Below are positions 18,402 through 27,241 of a stretch of 64,000 nt of DNA, in pieces (the first letter of the stretch is position 1; each line of letters starts with the position of its first letter). The position numbers and the translations under genes are program-made. The notes beneath the pieces were generated by a model, which did not search any database, had not been told where the DNA came from, and worked only from the letters and a program-made list of their open reading frames with translations. The DNA is from Streptomyces alanosinicus (GTDB lineage Bacteria > Actinomycetota > Actinomycetes > Streptomycetales > Streptomycetaceae): assembly GCF_014650595.1 (NCBI RefSeq), contig NZ_BMVG01000001.1, positions 868,001 through 932,000 of the forward strand, in the 5' to 3' direction.

Positions 18402-19757
18402 TCAGAACTTGTCGAGCAGTTGCCCGTAGATGCCGAACACCCCGACGGCGAGCGGGAAGAGCCCGATCACGCCGGCGGACTCGATCAGGTCGCCGATCCG
18501 CCGCAGCCGTACCCGCACATGCTCCGGCGGCTGGACCGCGAGGACCAGCAACGGCAGCGCCGCGGCGGCACACAGCAGCACCAGCGGGCCGGCGCCGCCG
18601 GTGTGGTCCATCCACTGCACCGCGAGCCGTACGACGAGCAGCGCGGCCCCGCCGAACAACGCCACGACCTCGGCGACCAGCGGGAAGGCGCGGGCCCGGG
18701 ACAGCAGCACGACGGCGGTGAGCGAGGTGAGGGCCACCGTCCACCCGGTGGGCCGCCCGGTCGCGGTCAGCAGCCAGCCGCCGGCGGCCGCCGAGACGAC
18801 GGTGACGATGGTGGCCAGCGCGAGCCCGCGGTGGGTCGCCGCGAGCGCGTTGGCGACCTGGTGCCGGCTGACCGACGTGCCGGCGGAGCGCCGGTCGTCG
18901 AGCCCCGTCAGCCCCGAGGCCATCAGCGCGAACCGGGGCAGCAGCCCGAGCAGCACCACGGAGAACACGGCCATCACCGCGCCGAGCCGGGCCGGCCGGT
19001 CCTGCACGGCGGCGACGGCCTCCCACACCAGGGCGATACCGGCGGTCGCGCCGGCCCCGAGGAGCGCGCCACGGCCGAGCGGGGAGAAGTAGGCGAGCAG
19101 CACCAGGGTGAGCACCAGCGCCGCGACGACACCGGCCAGCCGGGCCGGGCCGGGCCAGTGGTAGGCGTCGGCGGCGGTCCAGGCGGCGAGCAGTCCGAGC
19201 CCCCCGGAGGCGAGCAGCAGCGCCGTGGCGAGGCCGCGGTTGCCCTCGCCGATCTTCGCGACGAGCGCGCCGGCGGCCAGGAACAGGACGGCGACGACCG
19301 CGAGCGCGGCGCCGACGGACGTGAGCGCGAACTCGTGCCGCGCGAGCAGGGCCGCGGCCACGGCGAACACGACGGTGGCCACGCCGGCGCTGGCCCGGCG
19401 GGCGGCGGGCCGCCAGCGCCAGGCGCGCAGATCGAGGTCGTCGGCGACCTGGTCGGTGACATCGTGCACGACGGGCGCGGGCGGCGCGGCATGGGCGCGC
19501 ACCAGCTGGAGCACGGCGCCGTCGGGCACCTCGGCCGAGGACAGGGTGGCCTCGTGCGGCAGCACCGAGCCGTCGGAGGTGATCAGCTGGCGGGTCATGG
19601 GCCGCGAGGCGGCCCGGTCGTCGAGCAACTGCAGGATGTCGGGCAGCAGTTGGCCGATCGGGGTGTCCGACGGCAGGACGATGTCGGCACGCCGCCGTTC
19701 ACCGACCAGCGTGACCCGGCTCAGTTGCGTCCGGGACGACGTTGCTGTGCTCACCAC
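18402..19757 (-). CDS. eccD: Type VII secretion integral membrane protein EccD
   Basis: Probable channel component of the T7SS inner-membrane complex, 451 residues. The N-terminal about 90 residues form a ubiquitin-like (YukD-type) domain, SRVTLVGERRRADIVLPSDTPIGQLLPDIL, followed by a linker and about eleven hydrophobic helices from residue 120 to the end, ending YGQLLDKF. The layout is that of EccD. The start is GTG at 19757. It lies 13 bases after the preceding small membrane protein and 14 bases before the MinD-like ATPase, indicating one transcript. Confidence 0.92.
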   Translation of the reverse strand: MVSTATSSRTQLSRVTLVGERRRADIVLPSDTPIGQLLPDILQLLDDRAASRPMTRQLITSDGSVLPHEATLSSAEVPDGAVLQLVRAHAAPPAPVVHDVTDQVADDLDLRAWRWRPAARRASAGVATVVFAVAAALLARHEFALTSVGAALAVVAVLFLAAGALVAKIGEGNRGLATALLLASGGLGLLAAWTAADAYHWPGPARLAGVVAALVLTLVLLAYFSPLGRGALLGAGATAGIALVWEAVAAVQDRPARLGAVMAVFSVVLLGLLPRFALMASGLTGLDDRRSAGTSVSRHQVANALAATHRGLALATIVTVVSAAAGGWLLTATGRPTGWTVALTSLTAVVLLSRARAFPLVAEVVALFGGAALLVVRLAVQWMDHTGGAGPLVLLCAAAALPLLVLAVQPPEHVRVRLRRIGDLIESAGVIGLFPLAVGVFGIYGQLLDKF

Positions 19758-19770
19758 TTACCGGAACCTA

Positions 19771-20064
19771 TCATCGCGAAGTTGGGGCCGAGGATGCCGA
19801 GGACGGCTGGCCGGAGGGGGTGCCGTACTGCTGTTCCTGCTGCTGTTGCTGCTGTTTCTGCTTGGCCAGGGTGTGCTGCAGGAAGGACCACCCGACGCAT
19901 CCGGCGCACAGTACGGCCGCGATGGCGATGCCCGTGAAGACCTTGCCGAGCCGTTCGTCCGCCGAGCGCCGGGCGCGCTGTGCGCCGAACAGCAGGGCGT
20001 CGCGCATCCGGCGCCGGCGCACCGCCACCGACTCCAGCAGTTGGCTGTCGTAGTCCCGTGCCAT
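19771..20064 (-). CDS. Small single-span membrane protein of the T7SS locus
   Basis: A 97-residue protein. A basic N-terminal half (VAVRRRRMRDALLFGAQRARR) is followed by one transmembrane helix (KVFTGIAIAAVLCAGCVGWSFL, about residues 41-62) and a poly-Gln tail (KQKQQQQQQEQQ) ending in Ser/Pro. By topology the tail is probably outside. No family is recognised with certainty. Its position directly before eccD suggests a small accessory subunit. The ATG at 20064 starts MARDYDSQLLESVAV. Confidence 0.75.
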   Translation of the reverse strand: MARDYDSQLLESVAVRRRRMRDALLFGAQRARRSADERLGKVFTGIAIAAVLCAGCVGWSFLQHTLAKQKQQQQQQEQQYGTPSGQPSSASSAPTSR

Positions 20065-20097
20065 CGAGTTGGTCCCGTGTCCGTGCTCTGTGTGCGG

Positions 20098-20607
20098 TCA
20101 GTCGTCGAAGGGAGCGAGGTCTTCGCAGGTCGCGAGGTCCTCGGGGGCGAGGCCGAGGTACTGCCGCATGGCGGCGTACTTCTGCGTCAGACGCCGTGCG
20201 GTCAGCTCGTCGAGCACGGCCAGCCGGCGCGGGTCGGCGTTGTGCGCGAGATCGGCCGTCTTGACGAGCCGTGCGCCCTCGGTGGCGAGGATCCGCTGCG
20301 CGTACGCCCGCGGCTCCTCGCCCGGCCGCTTGGTCACGGCCCGTACGACGTCCTTGGTGCGCTGGGCGAGCGCGGCCCGCGCCAGCCACTCCGCGCTCAG
20401 CACGCCGTCCTCGACCGCGTCGTGCAGCCAGGCGGCGGCGACGAGTTCGTCACCTCCGCCGCGGGCGCGGACACCGTCGGCGACGGCCTGCAGGTGTTCG
20501 GCGTAGGGCCGGCCCGCCTTGTCCCGCTGCGCGGCGTGTGCGGCGCGGGCGACGGCCTCGACCTCGGCGAGCGTCATGACCGCGGCCGACGGTTCCTCGT
20601 ACGACAT
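20098..20607 (-). CDS. HD-domain hydrolase resembling the RelA/SpoT (MESH1-type) hydrolase fold
   Basis: A 169-residue protein made only of an HD hydrolase domain. H-Q-R-D-K-x-G-x-P-Y near residue 26, WLHDAVEDG (the HD metal ligands followed by ED), TKRPGEEPRAYAQRI, and KTADLAHNADPRRL follow the spacing of the SpoT/MESH1 hydrolase domain. Such enzymes remove pyrophosphate from (p)ppGpp or related nucleotides; the substrate here is unknown. GAGGGGGAC precedes the ATG at 20607. It lies 112 bases after the paired GYVW genes and before the secretion genes, so it could act on a product of the locus or be an unrelated passenger. Confidence 0.75.
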   Translation of the reverse strand: MSYEEPSAAVMTLAEVEAVARAAHAAQRDKAGRPYAEHLQAVADGVRARGGGDELVAAAWLHDAVEDGVLSAEWLARAALAQRTKDVVRAVTKRPGEEPRAYAQRILATEGARLVKTADLAHNADPRRLAVLDELTARRLTQKYAAMRQYLGLAPEDLATCEDLAPFDD

Positions 20608-20719
20608 CCGGCGTCCCCCTCACTTTGCCCGTGCAACATAAGGCATGGATGCGCGGCCGGCACACCCGGGGCGGCCCGGCTGACGGGACACCGGGGAAAC
20701 CTCCGCAGAACCTGCACAC

Positions 20720-21433
20720 CTAGAGAGTGTGTGTCGCGTGGTGTTCCAGGAGTGCGCGGACCATGGCGTCGAACAGACCGCTCCGTACGGCCTCGTCCAC
20801 CGTCCCCTCACTGATGCGCTCGCCGACGGCGAGGAGGGTGGCGGCGCGTACGGCGTCCGCGGTCCTGAGCCGCCCGCGCGGCGGCTTCGTGGGATCGGGG
20901 CCAGCGCTCAAGCGGTGCTCCGGGGTGACGGCACCGACGCCCCACAGCGCCGTGACGACCCGCCACAGCGGCCTGCTGTGGATCGGAAACGGCACGTGGA
21001 TCGACCCGTTCGCGTTCTTCTCGCCGCCGCCCCAGCGGACGACGCGGTCGTCGTCGGTGAGGGCGGCGTAGGCGTCGGCCAGTTCCTGCCAGGCCTGCGC
21101 GTTGCCGTGGTCGAGCTGGGCGAGCAGCCGGTGGTCGTCGGCCTCGGTGACGGCGCGGGCGAGTTCCTCGACCACGTCCGCGCCGGAGGCGTCGACCGGG
21201 GGCCCGGTGCCGGCCCTGCGCGCCAGCGCGGTCAGCCCACCGGCCGGCGGCAGGCCCTGCGCGCGGACCGACTCCACCTGCGCCGACCATTCCTGACCGA
21301 GCTGATGCCCATGAACACCGGTCGCCCGGCGCTGAGCCCAGGCGAGGGTGCCCGCGGTGTAATCGGCCCAGACGTACCCGACGACGTCGCCGTCGGGGGC
21401 CTCGACGGTTATGTACTGGACGGGGTACTGCAC
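20720..21433 (-). CDS. GYVW-domain protein 2 with DUF6508-like C-terminus; candidate immunity protein
   Basis: A 237-residue cytoplasmic protein. Residues about 6-70 (QYITVEAPDGDVVGYVWAD...AWAQRRATG) are clearly related to the product of the preceding gene. After a variable middle, DDRVVRWGGGEKNANGSIHVPFPIHSRPLWRVVTALWGVGAV resembles DUF6508-type sequences (tentative). The GTG at 21433 begins five bases after the stop codon of the upstream gene, with GAGG upstream, indicating coupled translation. Being directly downstream of a secreted ADP-ribosyltransferase makes immunity a reasonable guess; nothing in the sequence proves it. Confidence 0.6.
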   Translation of the reverse strand: MQYPVQYITVEAPDGDVVGYVWADYTAGTLAWAQRRATGVHGHQLGQEWSAQVESVRAQGLPPAGGLTALARRAGTGPPVDASGADVVEELARAVTEADDHRLLAQLDHGNAQAWQELADAYAALTDDDRVVRWGGGEKNANGSIHVPFPIHSRPLWRVVTALWGVGAVTPEHRLSAGPDPTKPPRGRLRTADAVRAATLLAVGERISEGTVDEAVRSGLFDAMVRALLEHHATHTL

Positions 21434-21438
21434 GGACG

Positions 21439-21840
21439 TCAGGCCTCTTGCGCGAGGGCCTTGACGGCTGCGGCGTTGGGGGCGTCGACGAGGGAGGCGG
21501 GGAGGGCTCGGCCGCGGTTGCCCTCCGGGTTGGCCAGCATCTCCGTGAGGGCCTGGGACGGCGGGATGCCCCGCCCCTTGGCCTCCTGCAACCGGGCATG
21601 CCAGTGACCACCTTCGGCGAGGGCCCGTCCGCCGGCGGCCGCGCGGGGCACCCACGCGGCGGCGTCGTCCTCGTCGTTCCCCCACACATATCCGAGCGCG
21701 GCGCCGCCCTCCTTGTCGACCACGGTGAAGTACCGCACCGGCTTGTCAGTCCTGGTCTGGTACCTCGCCGGACCCGGCGTCACGAGGTTGAAGTGCACAT
21801 CCTCGTCGAAGCGCGGGTTGATCGGTCGTTCGCTGCTCAT
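21439..21840 (-). CDS. GYVW-domain protein 1; candidate immunity protein of the T7SS toxin
   Basis: A 133-residue cytoplasmic protein with no signal peptide. Its core VRYFTVVDKEGGAALGYVWGND...AAWVPRAAAGG...WHARLQEAKGRGIPPSQALTEML matches the N-terminal domain of the next gene position by position (Y-[FI]-T-V, GYVW, AW..R.A.G, W.A, G-[IL]-PP, LT). It is the first gene after the toxin, 47 bases away, where immunity genes of polymorphic toxins usually lie. The ATG at 21840 is taken; a GTG at 21849 lies too close to the AAGGGA. Function is inferred from position only. Confidence 0.6.
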   Translation of the reverse strand: MSSERPINPRFDEDVHFNLVTPGPARYQTRTDKPVRYFTVVDKEGGAALGYVWGNDEDDAAAWVPRAAAGGRALAEGGHWHARLQEAKGRGIPPSQALTEMLANPEGNRGRALPASLVDAPNAAAVKALAQEA

Positions 21841-21887
21841 GAAGTCCACGTTCCCTTAACTCTGCCTGATCCTCAATGCGGCGGCCG

Positions 21888-24671
21888 CTACGGCTTCGGC
21901 CTCGGCAGGACCTCTCCGTAGACGTGCCACTTGTTGTGCGCCTCGTCGAAGAAGACACGCGTCACCTTGTAAAAGGAACCCTTGGCGAGGAGCAGCTCGC
22001 GTTCATCCTTGACCAGGGTGATCGGTTCCAGCCAAAGGGCCGGAGTGTCCTTGGGCACCCGCAGGTGCATCCACACGGGCTTTTGGTTGAACGGGGGCGG
22101 CGGTGACTCACCGAGTGCCGTAGAGGTGAACGCCTTGTCGTCGAAGGTCCCCCCGATCATGTCGAGCGGTGAATCGATCGGGTGTCCACCGACCTCGATG
22201 TGGCCGACCCCGGTGCCGCGGACGACCATGATGTCCTCGGGTACGGGACGGGCGTCCATGATCTCGTCCATGTTCTTGATGGTGTCGAGAATGTGCTGGG
22301 GCACGTCTGTGCCGTAGCGGAGATGGTTGTTGATCGGGTCGTAGGCGGAACCGGAGTAGGTGACAACCCCGCTGCGCGTCTCGCGGTCGAGACCCTTCAT
22401 GAAGTCTTCCCAGTAGGCGTTGCCGTAGGCCAGTCCCGCCTCGTTGCTGACGCTGGGCGCGGGGTTCGTGCCGTGCGCCAGTTCGGCCTCGGCCACCGCG
22501 TGCTTGTCGGCGTCGCTGAGGGCGTCGAATTCCGCGTCCGACATGTGCGGCTTGTACTCGAACGGCTCCCCGGCCCCGCCGTGGCCCGGCACCTCCGTGC
22601 CCGAGTGACCCGGCGTCGCCACGTCGGCGCCGTCGTGCCCGGCGATGTCCGCAGCGTCGTGGCCGAAGCCGGTGTGGTCGAAGCCGCCGTGATCGCCGAC
22701 ATGCCCGGCGTCGTGACCATCGTGACCGGCACCGTCGTGACCGGCACCGTGATCCGTGTGGCCGCCGGCACCAGGGGCGTCGTGGCCGCCGGGGTGCGGG
22801 GCGTGCGGCACGTCGTGCGCGGGGGCCGTCGGGCCGGCGTGATGCCACGCCGAGGGCGTCGTACCGGCGTGCTCGCCCGCCGGGAACGCGTTGTCCGTGC
22901 CGTGCGGGACGCCTCCGTGGACGGCGTTGTCCGGCACGTGCGGCATCCCACCGTGAACGCCATTACCCGGGACATGCGGAGCCCCACCATGCACACCGTT
23001 GGCCGGGACATGCGGAGCCCCACCATGCACACCGTTGGCCGGGACATGCGGAGCCCCACCATGCACACCGTTGGCCGGGACATGCGGAACCCCGCCATGA
23101 ACGCCGTTGCCCGGCACGTGCGGCATTCCTCCATGGATGCCGTTGGCCGGCACGTGCGGAACACCGCCATGCGCACCGTTGGCCGGGGCATGCGGCATTC
23201 CGCCGTGGATGCCGTTGTCCGGGATGTGTGGCATTCCGCCGTGGACGCCGTTGGTCACAGGCTGGGGGATTCCGCCGTGGACGCCGTTGTTCGCGGCAGG
23301 CGGCAAGCCGCCGTGCACGGGCGGGTGCGTGACGGTCCCGGGTCCGGCGCCGTCCGTCATATGGGGGACGCCCGCGGATGCCGGTTCCGAGGCCGGGAGG
23401 GTCCAGTGGGGCGGGAGTCCGGGGGCCGCTCCCTTCGGGATCGACACCGTTTCGACGTTGCCGGCGTGATCGAGGAGGTTTCCGTTCGGATCCAGGGCAT
23501 GGCCGTCGGGCAGGTGCATGGAGCCCTCGGGCAGGTTCGGGATGTCGATCTTCCCGATGCCCTTCAGGCCCTTGGCGATGTCGCCGACCTTGGACAGGCC
23601 GGCGCCCGCGCCCTTCATGACGTAGGTCATCGGGTCGATGATCCGGCCGACCTTGCCCGCCGCCGAGATCGCCTTGGCCACCGCGCCCGCCTTGCCGGCC
23701 CCGGCCACGGCCGCACCCTCACCACCCGTGAAGACGGTCGTCAGGACGTTGAACGTGACCGCACCCGCGGCACGCGCGGGATTCTTGCCCCACTCGTCCC
23801 ACGCCAGCAACGCCTTCCCGGTCTGCTTCATCGTGTTGCGTGACTCACGCAGCCACGACGGCATGTACTTGTCCGGCGTCGCCAGGAACAGCCCCGCCAA
23901 GAACGGCGACGACATGAACGCCAGCGCCGTCGACAACTGGGCCAGACCCTTCCAGGCCTGCTTCATCGCGTCCCAGCCGTCGACACCCACCAGAGTGCCC
24001 AGACCCTTGATCGTCCCCCAGATACCGTCCACACAGATGCCGTCCCACAAGAACGACTTCGCCCAGTGCCCGAACTCGTACCAGTGGTGCTTCTCCTCGA
24101 CCGGATCACCCCACGGCAGCCCCTTCGCACCCTTCAGATCGGACGCGTTGTAGCCGTACATGTTCGACTTGTTCGAACCGTCACCGGCGATCATCTGCGT
24201 CCCGTGCCACAACGCCGTGATCTTGTTGTGACAGGTCCGCTCCGCCGCCCAGAACGCCGCCACCGTCGCCGTCACATCGTCACGGATCCGGTTGTGCTTG
24301 TCGACCTTGTCCCCGTCGTACTCCCAGTCGTCGTCCCCCTTGACCGAGTCGACGAACTCCGTCGCCTCCGTCTTCAGCCGCTTCAGCTTCGCCACCAAAG
24401 GACGGATCTCCGACGCATAACCCGACAGAGCCGAAGACACCGTCTCCAGATGTGTGGCGAACGTGTCCGAACGCTCCGACACCGGCTTCGTCGAACCGAA
24501 CAGCTTCTCCGCCTCCGGAGCCTGATAGAACCCCCGCAGCTTCTGAAACTGATCATGCACATCCGCACCCGTGGAACGGACCTGCCCCGCATCCTTCTTC
24601 AGCCCGCCGTAATCCTTCTCCAACTGCTCCAGATCACCGGTGAACTGCGGAATCTCCTCCGGCTTGATCAC
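21888..24671 (-). CDS. T7SS-type polymorphic toxin with C-terminal ADP-ribosyltransferase domain
   Basis: A 927-residue protein in three parts. Residues 1-120 are helical and resemble the secretion-signal region of T7SS effectors ([20 protein letters not shown]). A central region contains hydrophobic stretches near 290 and 330-350. About residues 462-593 are eleven 12-residue repeats, followed by a His/Asp/Gly-rich segment. The C-terminal about 190 residues form an R-S-E class ADP-ribosyltransferase: Arg818 in MVVRGTG, FTSTALG with Ser850, and Glu890-Arg-Glu892 in [20 protein letters not shown], preceded by [17 protein letters not shown]-x-E predicts arginine-type mono-ADP-ribosylation. Its GTG start overlaps the upstream stop codon (GTGA). 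Confidence 0.88.
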   Translation of the reverse strand: MIKPEEIPQFTGDLEQLEKDYGGLKKDAGQVRSTGADVHDQFQKLRGFYQAPEAEKLFGSTKPVSERSDTFATHLETVSSALSGYASEIRPLVAKLKRLKTEATEFVDSVKGDDDWEYDGDKVDKHNRIRDDVTATVAAFWAAERTCHNKITALWHGTQMIAGDGSNKSNMYGYNASDLKGAKGLPWGDPVEEKHHWYEFGHWAKSFLWDGICVDGIWGTIKGLGTLVGVDGWDAMKQAWKGLAQLSTALAFMSSPFLAGLFLATPDKYMPSWLRESRNTMKQTGKALLAWDEWGKNPARAAGAVTFNVLTTVFTGGEGAAVAGAGKAGAVAKAISAAGKVGRIIDPMTYVMKGAGAGLSKVGDIAKGLKGIGKIDIPNLPEGSMHLPDGHALDPNGNLLDHAGNVETVSIPKGAAPGLPPHWTLPASEPASAGVPHMTDGAGPGTVTHPPVHGGLPPAANNGVHGGIPQPVTNGVHGGMPHIPDNGIHGGMPHAPANGAHGGVPHVPANGIHGGMPHVPGNGVHGGVPHVPANGVHGGAPHVPANGVHGGAPHVPANGVHGGAPHVPGNGVHGGMPHVPDNAVHGGVPHGTDNAFPAGEHAGTTPSAWHHAGPTAPAHDVPHAPHPGGHDAPGAGGHTDHGAGHDGAGHDGHDAGHVGDHGGFDHTGFGHDAADIAGHDGADVATPGHSGTEVPGHGGAGEPFEYKPHMSDAEFDALSDADKHAVAEAELAHGTNPAPSVSNEAGLAYGNAYWEDFMKGLDRETRSGVVTYSGSAYDPINNHLRYGTDVPQHILDTIKNMDEIMDARPVPEDIMVVRGTGVGHIEVGGHPIDSPLDMIGGTFDDKAFTSTALGESPPPPFNQKPVWMHLRVPKDTPALWLEPITLVKDERELLLAKGSFYKVTRVFFDEAHNKWHVYGEVLPRPKP
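22893..23288 (-). repeat. Eleven 36-bp tandem repeats in the toxin gene
   Basis: Each unit encodes a variant of N-G-V-H-G-G-x-P-H-V-P-x. The units are very similar at base level, so copy number may vary by slippage. They form a linker between the N-terminal region and the toxin domain; the regular histidines could bind metal. Confidence 0.9.
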
Positions 24672-25105
24672 GACTTGCCCACTCCCGGCATCTTCACCCC
24701 GGGCATGGACGCGGCACTCTGCGCACGCGCCGCCATCGCCTGGTCACCATCCAGATACGCCGTCGTCGCATCCACCACACCCTGCAACGACTTACCCGCC
24801 CGAGCAGCGATGAACTGCAAGTCCTTCGTCGCATGCTCCGCGTACTGCGACAACGCCAACGCCACCAGACCGCCCGCCGGCTTCCCGCCGTCCTTGCCGC
24901 CGCCCTTGCCACCCTGGCCACCATGGCCACCGTGGCCGTCGTGCCCGCCGGAACCGCCGTCCGCGGAAATCGTGCCCGCACTCGACGCCGCCGACTGCAG
25001 ATGCTTACCGAAATCCTTCGCGTGCGTCTCCAGATGCGACGCCGACTTCCCCGTCGTCGTCAGCACATGATTGATGCCCTGCGGATGCAGATCCCAGCCC
25101 GTCAT
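24668..25105 (-). CDS. DUF6507-like T7SS-associated protein
   Basis: A 145-residue protein starting [26 protein letters not shown]. Two helical segments (about 8-52 and 85-130) flank a Gly/His/Lys-rich loop ([19 protein letters not shown]), a helical hairpin layout like that of WXG100-type partners. I link it to DUF6507 from memory. The ATG at 25105 follows GGGGG; the longer frame adds a non-conserved stretch. It overlaps the toxin start by four bases (GTGA), so it is probably the toxin's cognate chaperone or co-secreted partner. Confidence 0.7.
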   Translation of the reverse strand: MTGWDLHPQGINHVLTTTGKSASHLETHAKDFGKHLQSAASSAGTISADGGSGGHDGHGGHGGQGGKGGGKDGGKPAGGLVALALSQYAEHATKDLQFIAARAGKSLQGVVDATTAYLDGDQAMAARAQSAASMPGVKMPGVGKS

Positions 25106-25193
25106 ACCAACCCCCGTGAACCCGGCACCCGGCCGAACACGAACCCTCAACAACGACAAGAACGAAAAACGCCAACTACCGGACCGCCACCGG

Positions 25194-25502
25194 TCAGCCG
25201 ATGTTGTCCACCGCCGCCTTCGCCTTCGCCAGCGTCGAATGCGCCGTCGAGTCGTTCTTCTCCATCGTCGTCTTCAGCAGATGGATGATGTTCCGGACCT
25301 CCTGCGACGCATGGTTCCAACGGCGCTCCTTGCCGTGGTACTCATCCGCCACACCATCCGCCGTGAAGTCCGCCATCGCCTTCTTCACCTGCTTGTCCCG
25401 CGCCCCGATGACCGTCTCCAACTGGGCGATCACCCCCGCGAGATTCCCCTGCACATCCGCCGACGCCGACGTGTCGTACGACCGACGATCCGCACCCGCC
25501 AT
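25194..25502 (-). CDS. WXG100/ESAT-6-like small secreted protein B
   Basis: A 102-residue helical-hairpin protein: helix 1 about residues 14-43, a turn [11 protein letters not shown], helix 2 about 58-98 ([36 protein letters not shown]). Length and helicity fit ESAT-6-like proteins, but the turn reads YHG rather than WxG. The ATG at 25502 is nine bases after GGGGAG; a GTG at 25505 is adjacent. It lies between the other WXG100-like gene and the DUF6507-like gene. A heterodimer exported by the EccC machine is the likely role. Confidence 0.75.
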   Translation of the reverse strand: MAGADRRSYDTSASADVQGNLAGVIAQLETVIGARDKQVKKAMADFTADGVADEYHGKERRWNHASQEVRNIIHLLKTTMEKNDSTAHSTLAKAKAAVDNIG

Positions 25503-25556
25503 CACACACCACTCCCCGAAAAGAACCGAACTACCTGAAGAACAGCAGGGCGACGC

Positions 25557-25889
25557 TCAGCGGCCCGAGAAACGCGCCGCGTCGAAGTTGGCCGCACCCA
25601 TCTGCTGCTTGGCGTTGTCGCCCTGCTCCTGGTCACCCGTGCCGAACGCGCCGTCCATCCCGGACTGACCGCCCAGGATCGCCGCCAGCGACTGGTTCAG
25701 CTCCTTCGCGATCCCGTCCGCCCGCGTCTTGAAGTTGTCGAAGGCCGAACGGCCCGCACCGTGGAACTTCCCCTCCAACGGCTCCGCAGCCTGCACCAAC
25801 TGCCGGATCAGCGCACCCAGATCCTGACTGGACCCACGCGAATCGCGCATCAGCGTCGACAGCGTCTGCGCACCCATGTCGAACTTCAT
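25557..25889 (-). CDS. WXG100/ESAT-6-like small secreted protein A
   Basis: A 110-residue protein, first gene of the T7SS unit. Helix 1 spans about residues 5-38 (MGAQTLSTLMRDSRGSSQDLGALIRQLVQAA), the turn is KFHGAGRSAF, and helix 2 spans about 50-75. The WxG turn is replaced by F-H-G-A-G, yet position and size are those of EsxA/EsxB-type substrates. A flexible Gln/Gly-rich C-terminus follows. Start ATG 25889 behind GGGGGGAG. With the 25194-25502 product it would form the small helical pair that T7SS machines export. Confidence 0.78.
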   Translation of the reverse strand: MKFDMGAQTLSTLMRDSRGSSQDLGALIRQLVQAAEPLEGKFHGAGRSAFDNFKTRADGIAKELNQSLAAILGGQSGMDGAFGTGDQEQGDNAKQQMGAANFDAARFSGR

Positions 25890-25948
25890 GTCGTCTCCCC
25901 CCGGACGGGCTCATGCGGCGTGTGCCGCTCGTCTCGCATGCGGAATCA

Positions 25949-25978
25949 TCTCTATCAACTCCTGAATCGGCCGGGCAA
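25949..25978 (-). promoter_or_regulatory. Possible promoter of the T7SS unit
   Basis: On the minus strand TTGCCC (25978-25973), 18 bases, TAGAGA (25954-25949), about 60 bases upstream of the first WXG100-like gene. It resembles a housekeeping promoter. No other strong candidate was seen in 25890-26059. Confidence 0.35.
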
Positions 25979-26059
25979 TCCGGGGTGCACGCCGTCACAA
26001 AGTCAGCAAACTTCCGTGACCAAAGCTTGGCGAAGAATCGCCTTGACCGCTGGGCGCGG

Positions 26060-27241
26060 TCAGCGCGTCGGCTGGGCCGGCGACGACGCCTGACGGCAGA
26101 TGAGGAGCAGGGCCCGGTCGTCGTTGACGTCCTTCGCGACGGCCTCGATGAGATGCCAGGCGGCACCGTGGAAGCCGCCGGCGACATAGCGGTCGGCCTC
26201 GCCGGTGAGCCGGTCGATGCCCTCGACGATGTCCCGGTCGGAGGTCTCCACCAGGCCGTCCGTGAAGAGCATCAGGACGTCACCGGGGCGCAGGGAGCCC
26301 TTCACGGAGTCGAACTGGGCGCCGTCGTACACACCGAGCAGCGGCCCCTCGGCGGCCTTCTCCTCCCAGCGGCCGCTGCCCGCGCTCAGCTGGAGCCCCG
26401 GCGGATGGCCGGCGGAGTACAGCTCGTAGTCGCCGGAGTCGAGGTCCAGGACGAGATGGATGGAGGTGGCGAAGCCCTCGTCCCAGTCCTGACGCAGCAG
26501 GTAGCCGTTCGCGGCCGGGAGGAAGGCGTGCGGCGGCAGCGAGCCGACCAGGCCACCGAAGGCGCCGGACAGCAGCAGGGCGCGCGACCCGGCGTCCATG
26601 CCCTTACCGGACACGTCCGTGAGCACGACCTCCAGGGTGCGGCCGCCGTTGGTGCGGGCCGCGACGACGAAGTCGCCGGAGAAGGACTGACCGCCGGCCG
26701 GCCGCAGCGCCATCTCGTGATGCCAGCCCTGCGGCAGCTTCGGCAGCTTGCTCTGTACCCGGATCCGCTCGCGCAGGTCGAACAGCATGGTGCCGCCGCG
26801 CCGCCAGGGCACCCCGACCCGGCTGCGGAACTGGGCGGTGAGCAGGCCGAAGAATCCGCACGCGGCCACGACCAGGACCACGCCCGGGGTGACCCGGGAG
26901 GGTCCCTCGGTGTACGGGCCGAGCCGCACCGACTCCACGATCAGCGCGGTGGCCCCCGCCGCGTACAGGCCGAGCAGGCTCGCCGGGCGCAGCAGGAGGC
27001 CGCCCGCGATGATCGGCAGCACCAGCGTGGCCGGGGAGCACCACACGGAGTCGACCAGGGTCACGGCCATGAGGAGGGGGATGGTCAGCAGCAGTCCGAC
27101 GAACGCGATCCAGTCGGAGCCGTCGCCGCGGAAGTAGTCCACGGCGCTTCTGCGCAGGCCGGTGCGGACCCGGTGCCACTGCATACGCCACCGGGCCGTG
27201 AACGTCTCGGCCTTCGCGCGCCGCTCTCGTCCTGCTGCCAT
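26060..27241 (-). CDS. Membrane-anchored SpoIIE-type PP2C serine phosphatase
   Basis: A 393-residue protein with three to four transmembrane helices in residues 45-140, then a SpoIIE/RsbU-type PP2C domain: GGQSFSGDFVVA (where the usual Gly-Asp is preceded by Phe-Ser), LTDVSGKGMDAG, YSAGHPPGLQL, and DVLMLFTDGLVETSDRD with the metal-binding aspartates. Such phosphatases dephosphorylate anti-anti-sigma factors. It is monocistronic, divergent from the acetyltransferase gene and 170 bases from the T7SS unit on the same strand. No sensor domain beyond the membrane part is visible. Confidence 0.88.
   Translation of the reverse strand: MAAGRERRAKAETFTARWRMQWHRVRTGLRRSAVDYFRGDGSDWIAFVGLLLTIPLLMAVTLVDSVWCSPATLVLPIIAGGLLLRPASLLGLYAAGATALIVESVRLGPYTEGPSRVTPGVVLVVAACGFFGLLTAQFRSRVGVPWRRGGTMLFDLRERIRVQSKLPKLPQGWHHEMALRPAGGQSFSGDFVVAARTNGGRTLEVVLTDVSGKGMDAGSRALLLSGAFGGLVGSLPPHAFLPAANGYLLRQDWDEGFATSIHLVLDLDSGDYELYSAGHPPGLQLSAGSGRWEEKAAEGPLLGVYDGAQFDSVKGSLRPGDVLMLFTDGLVETSDRDIVEGIDRLTGEADRYVAGGFHGAAWHLIEAVAKDVNDDRALLLICRQASSPAQPTR

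Noticed and set aside
22893..23288. Possible CRISPR array (36-bp period)
   Set aside because: The units are contiguous without spacers and encode a regular protein repeat in frame with the toxin.
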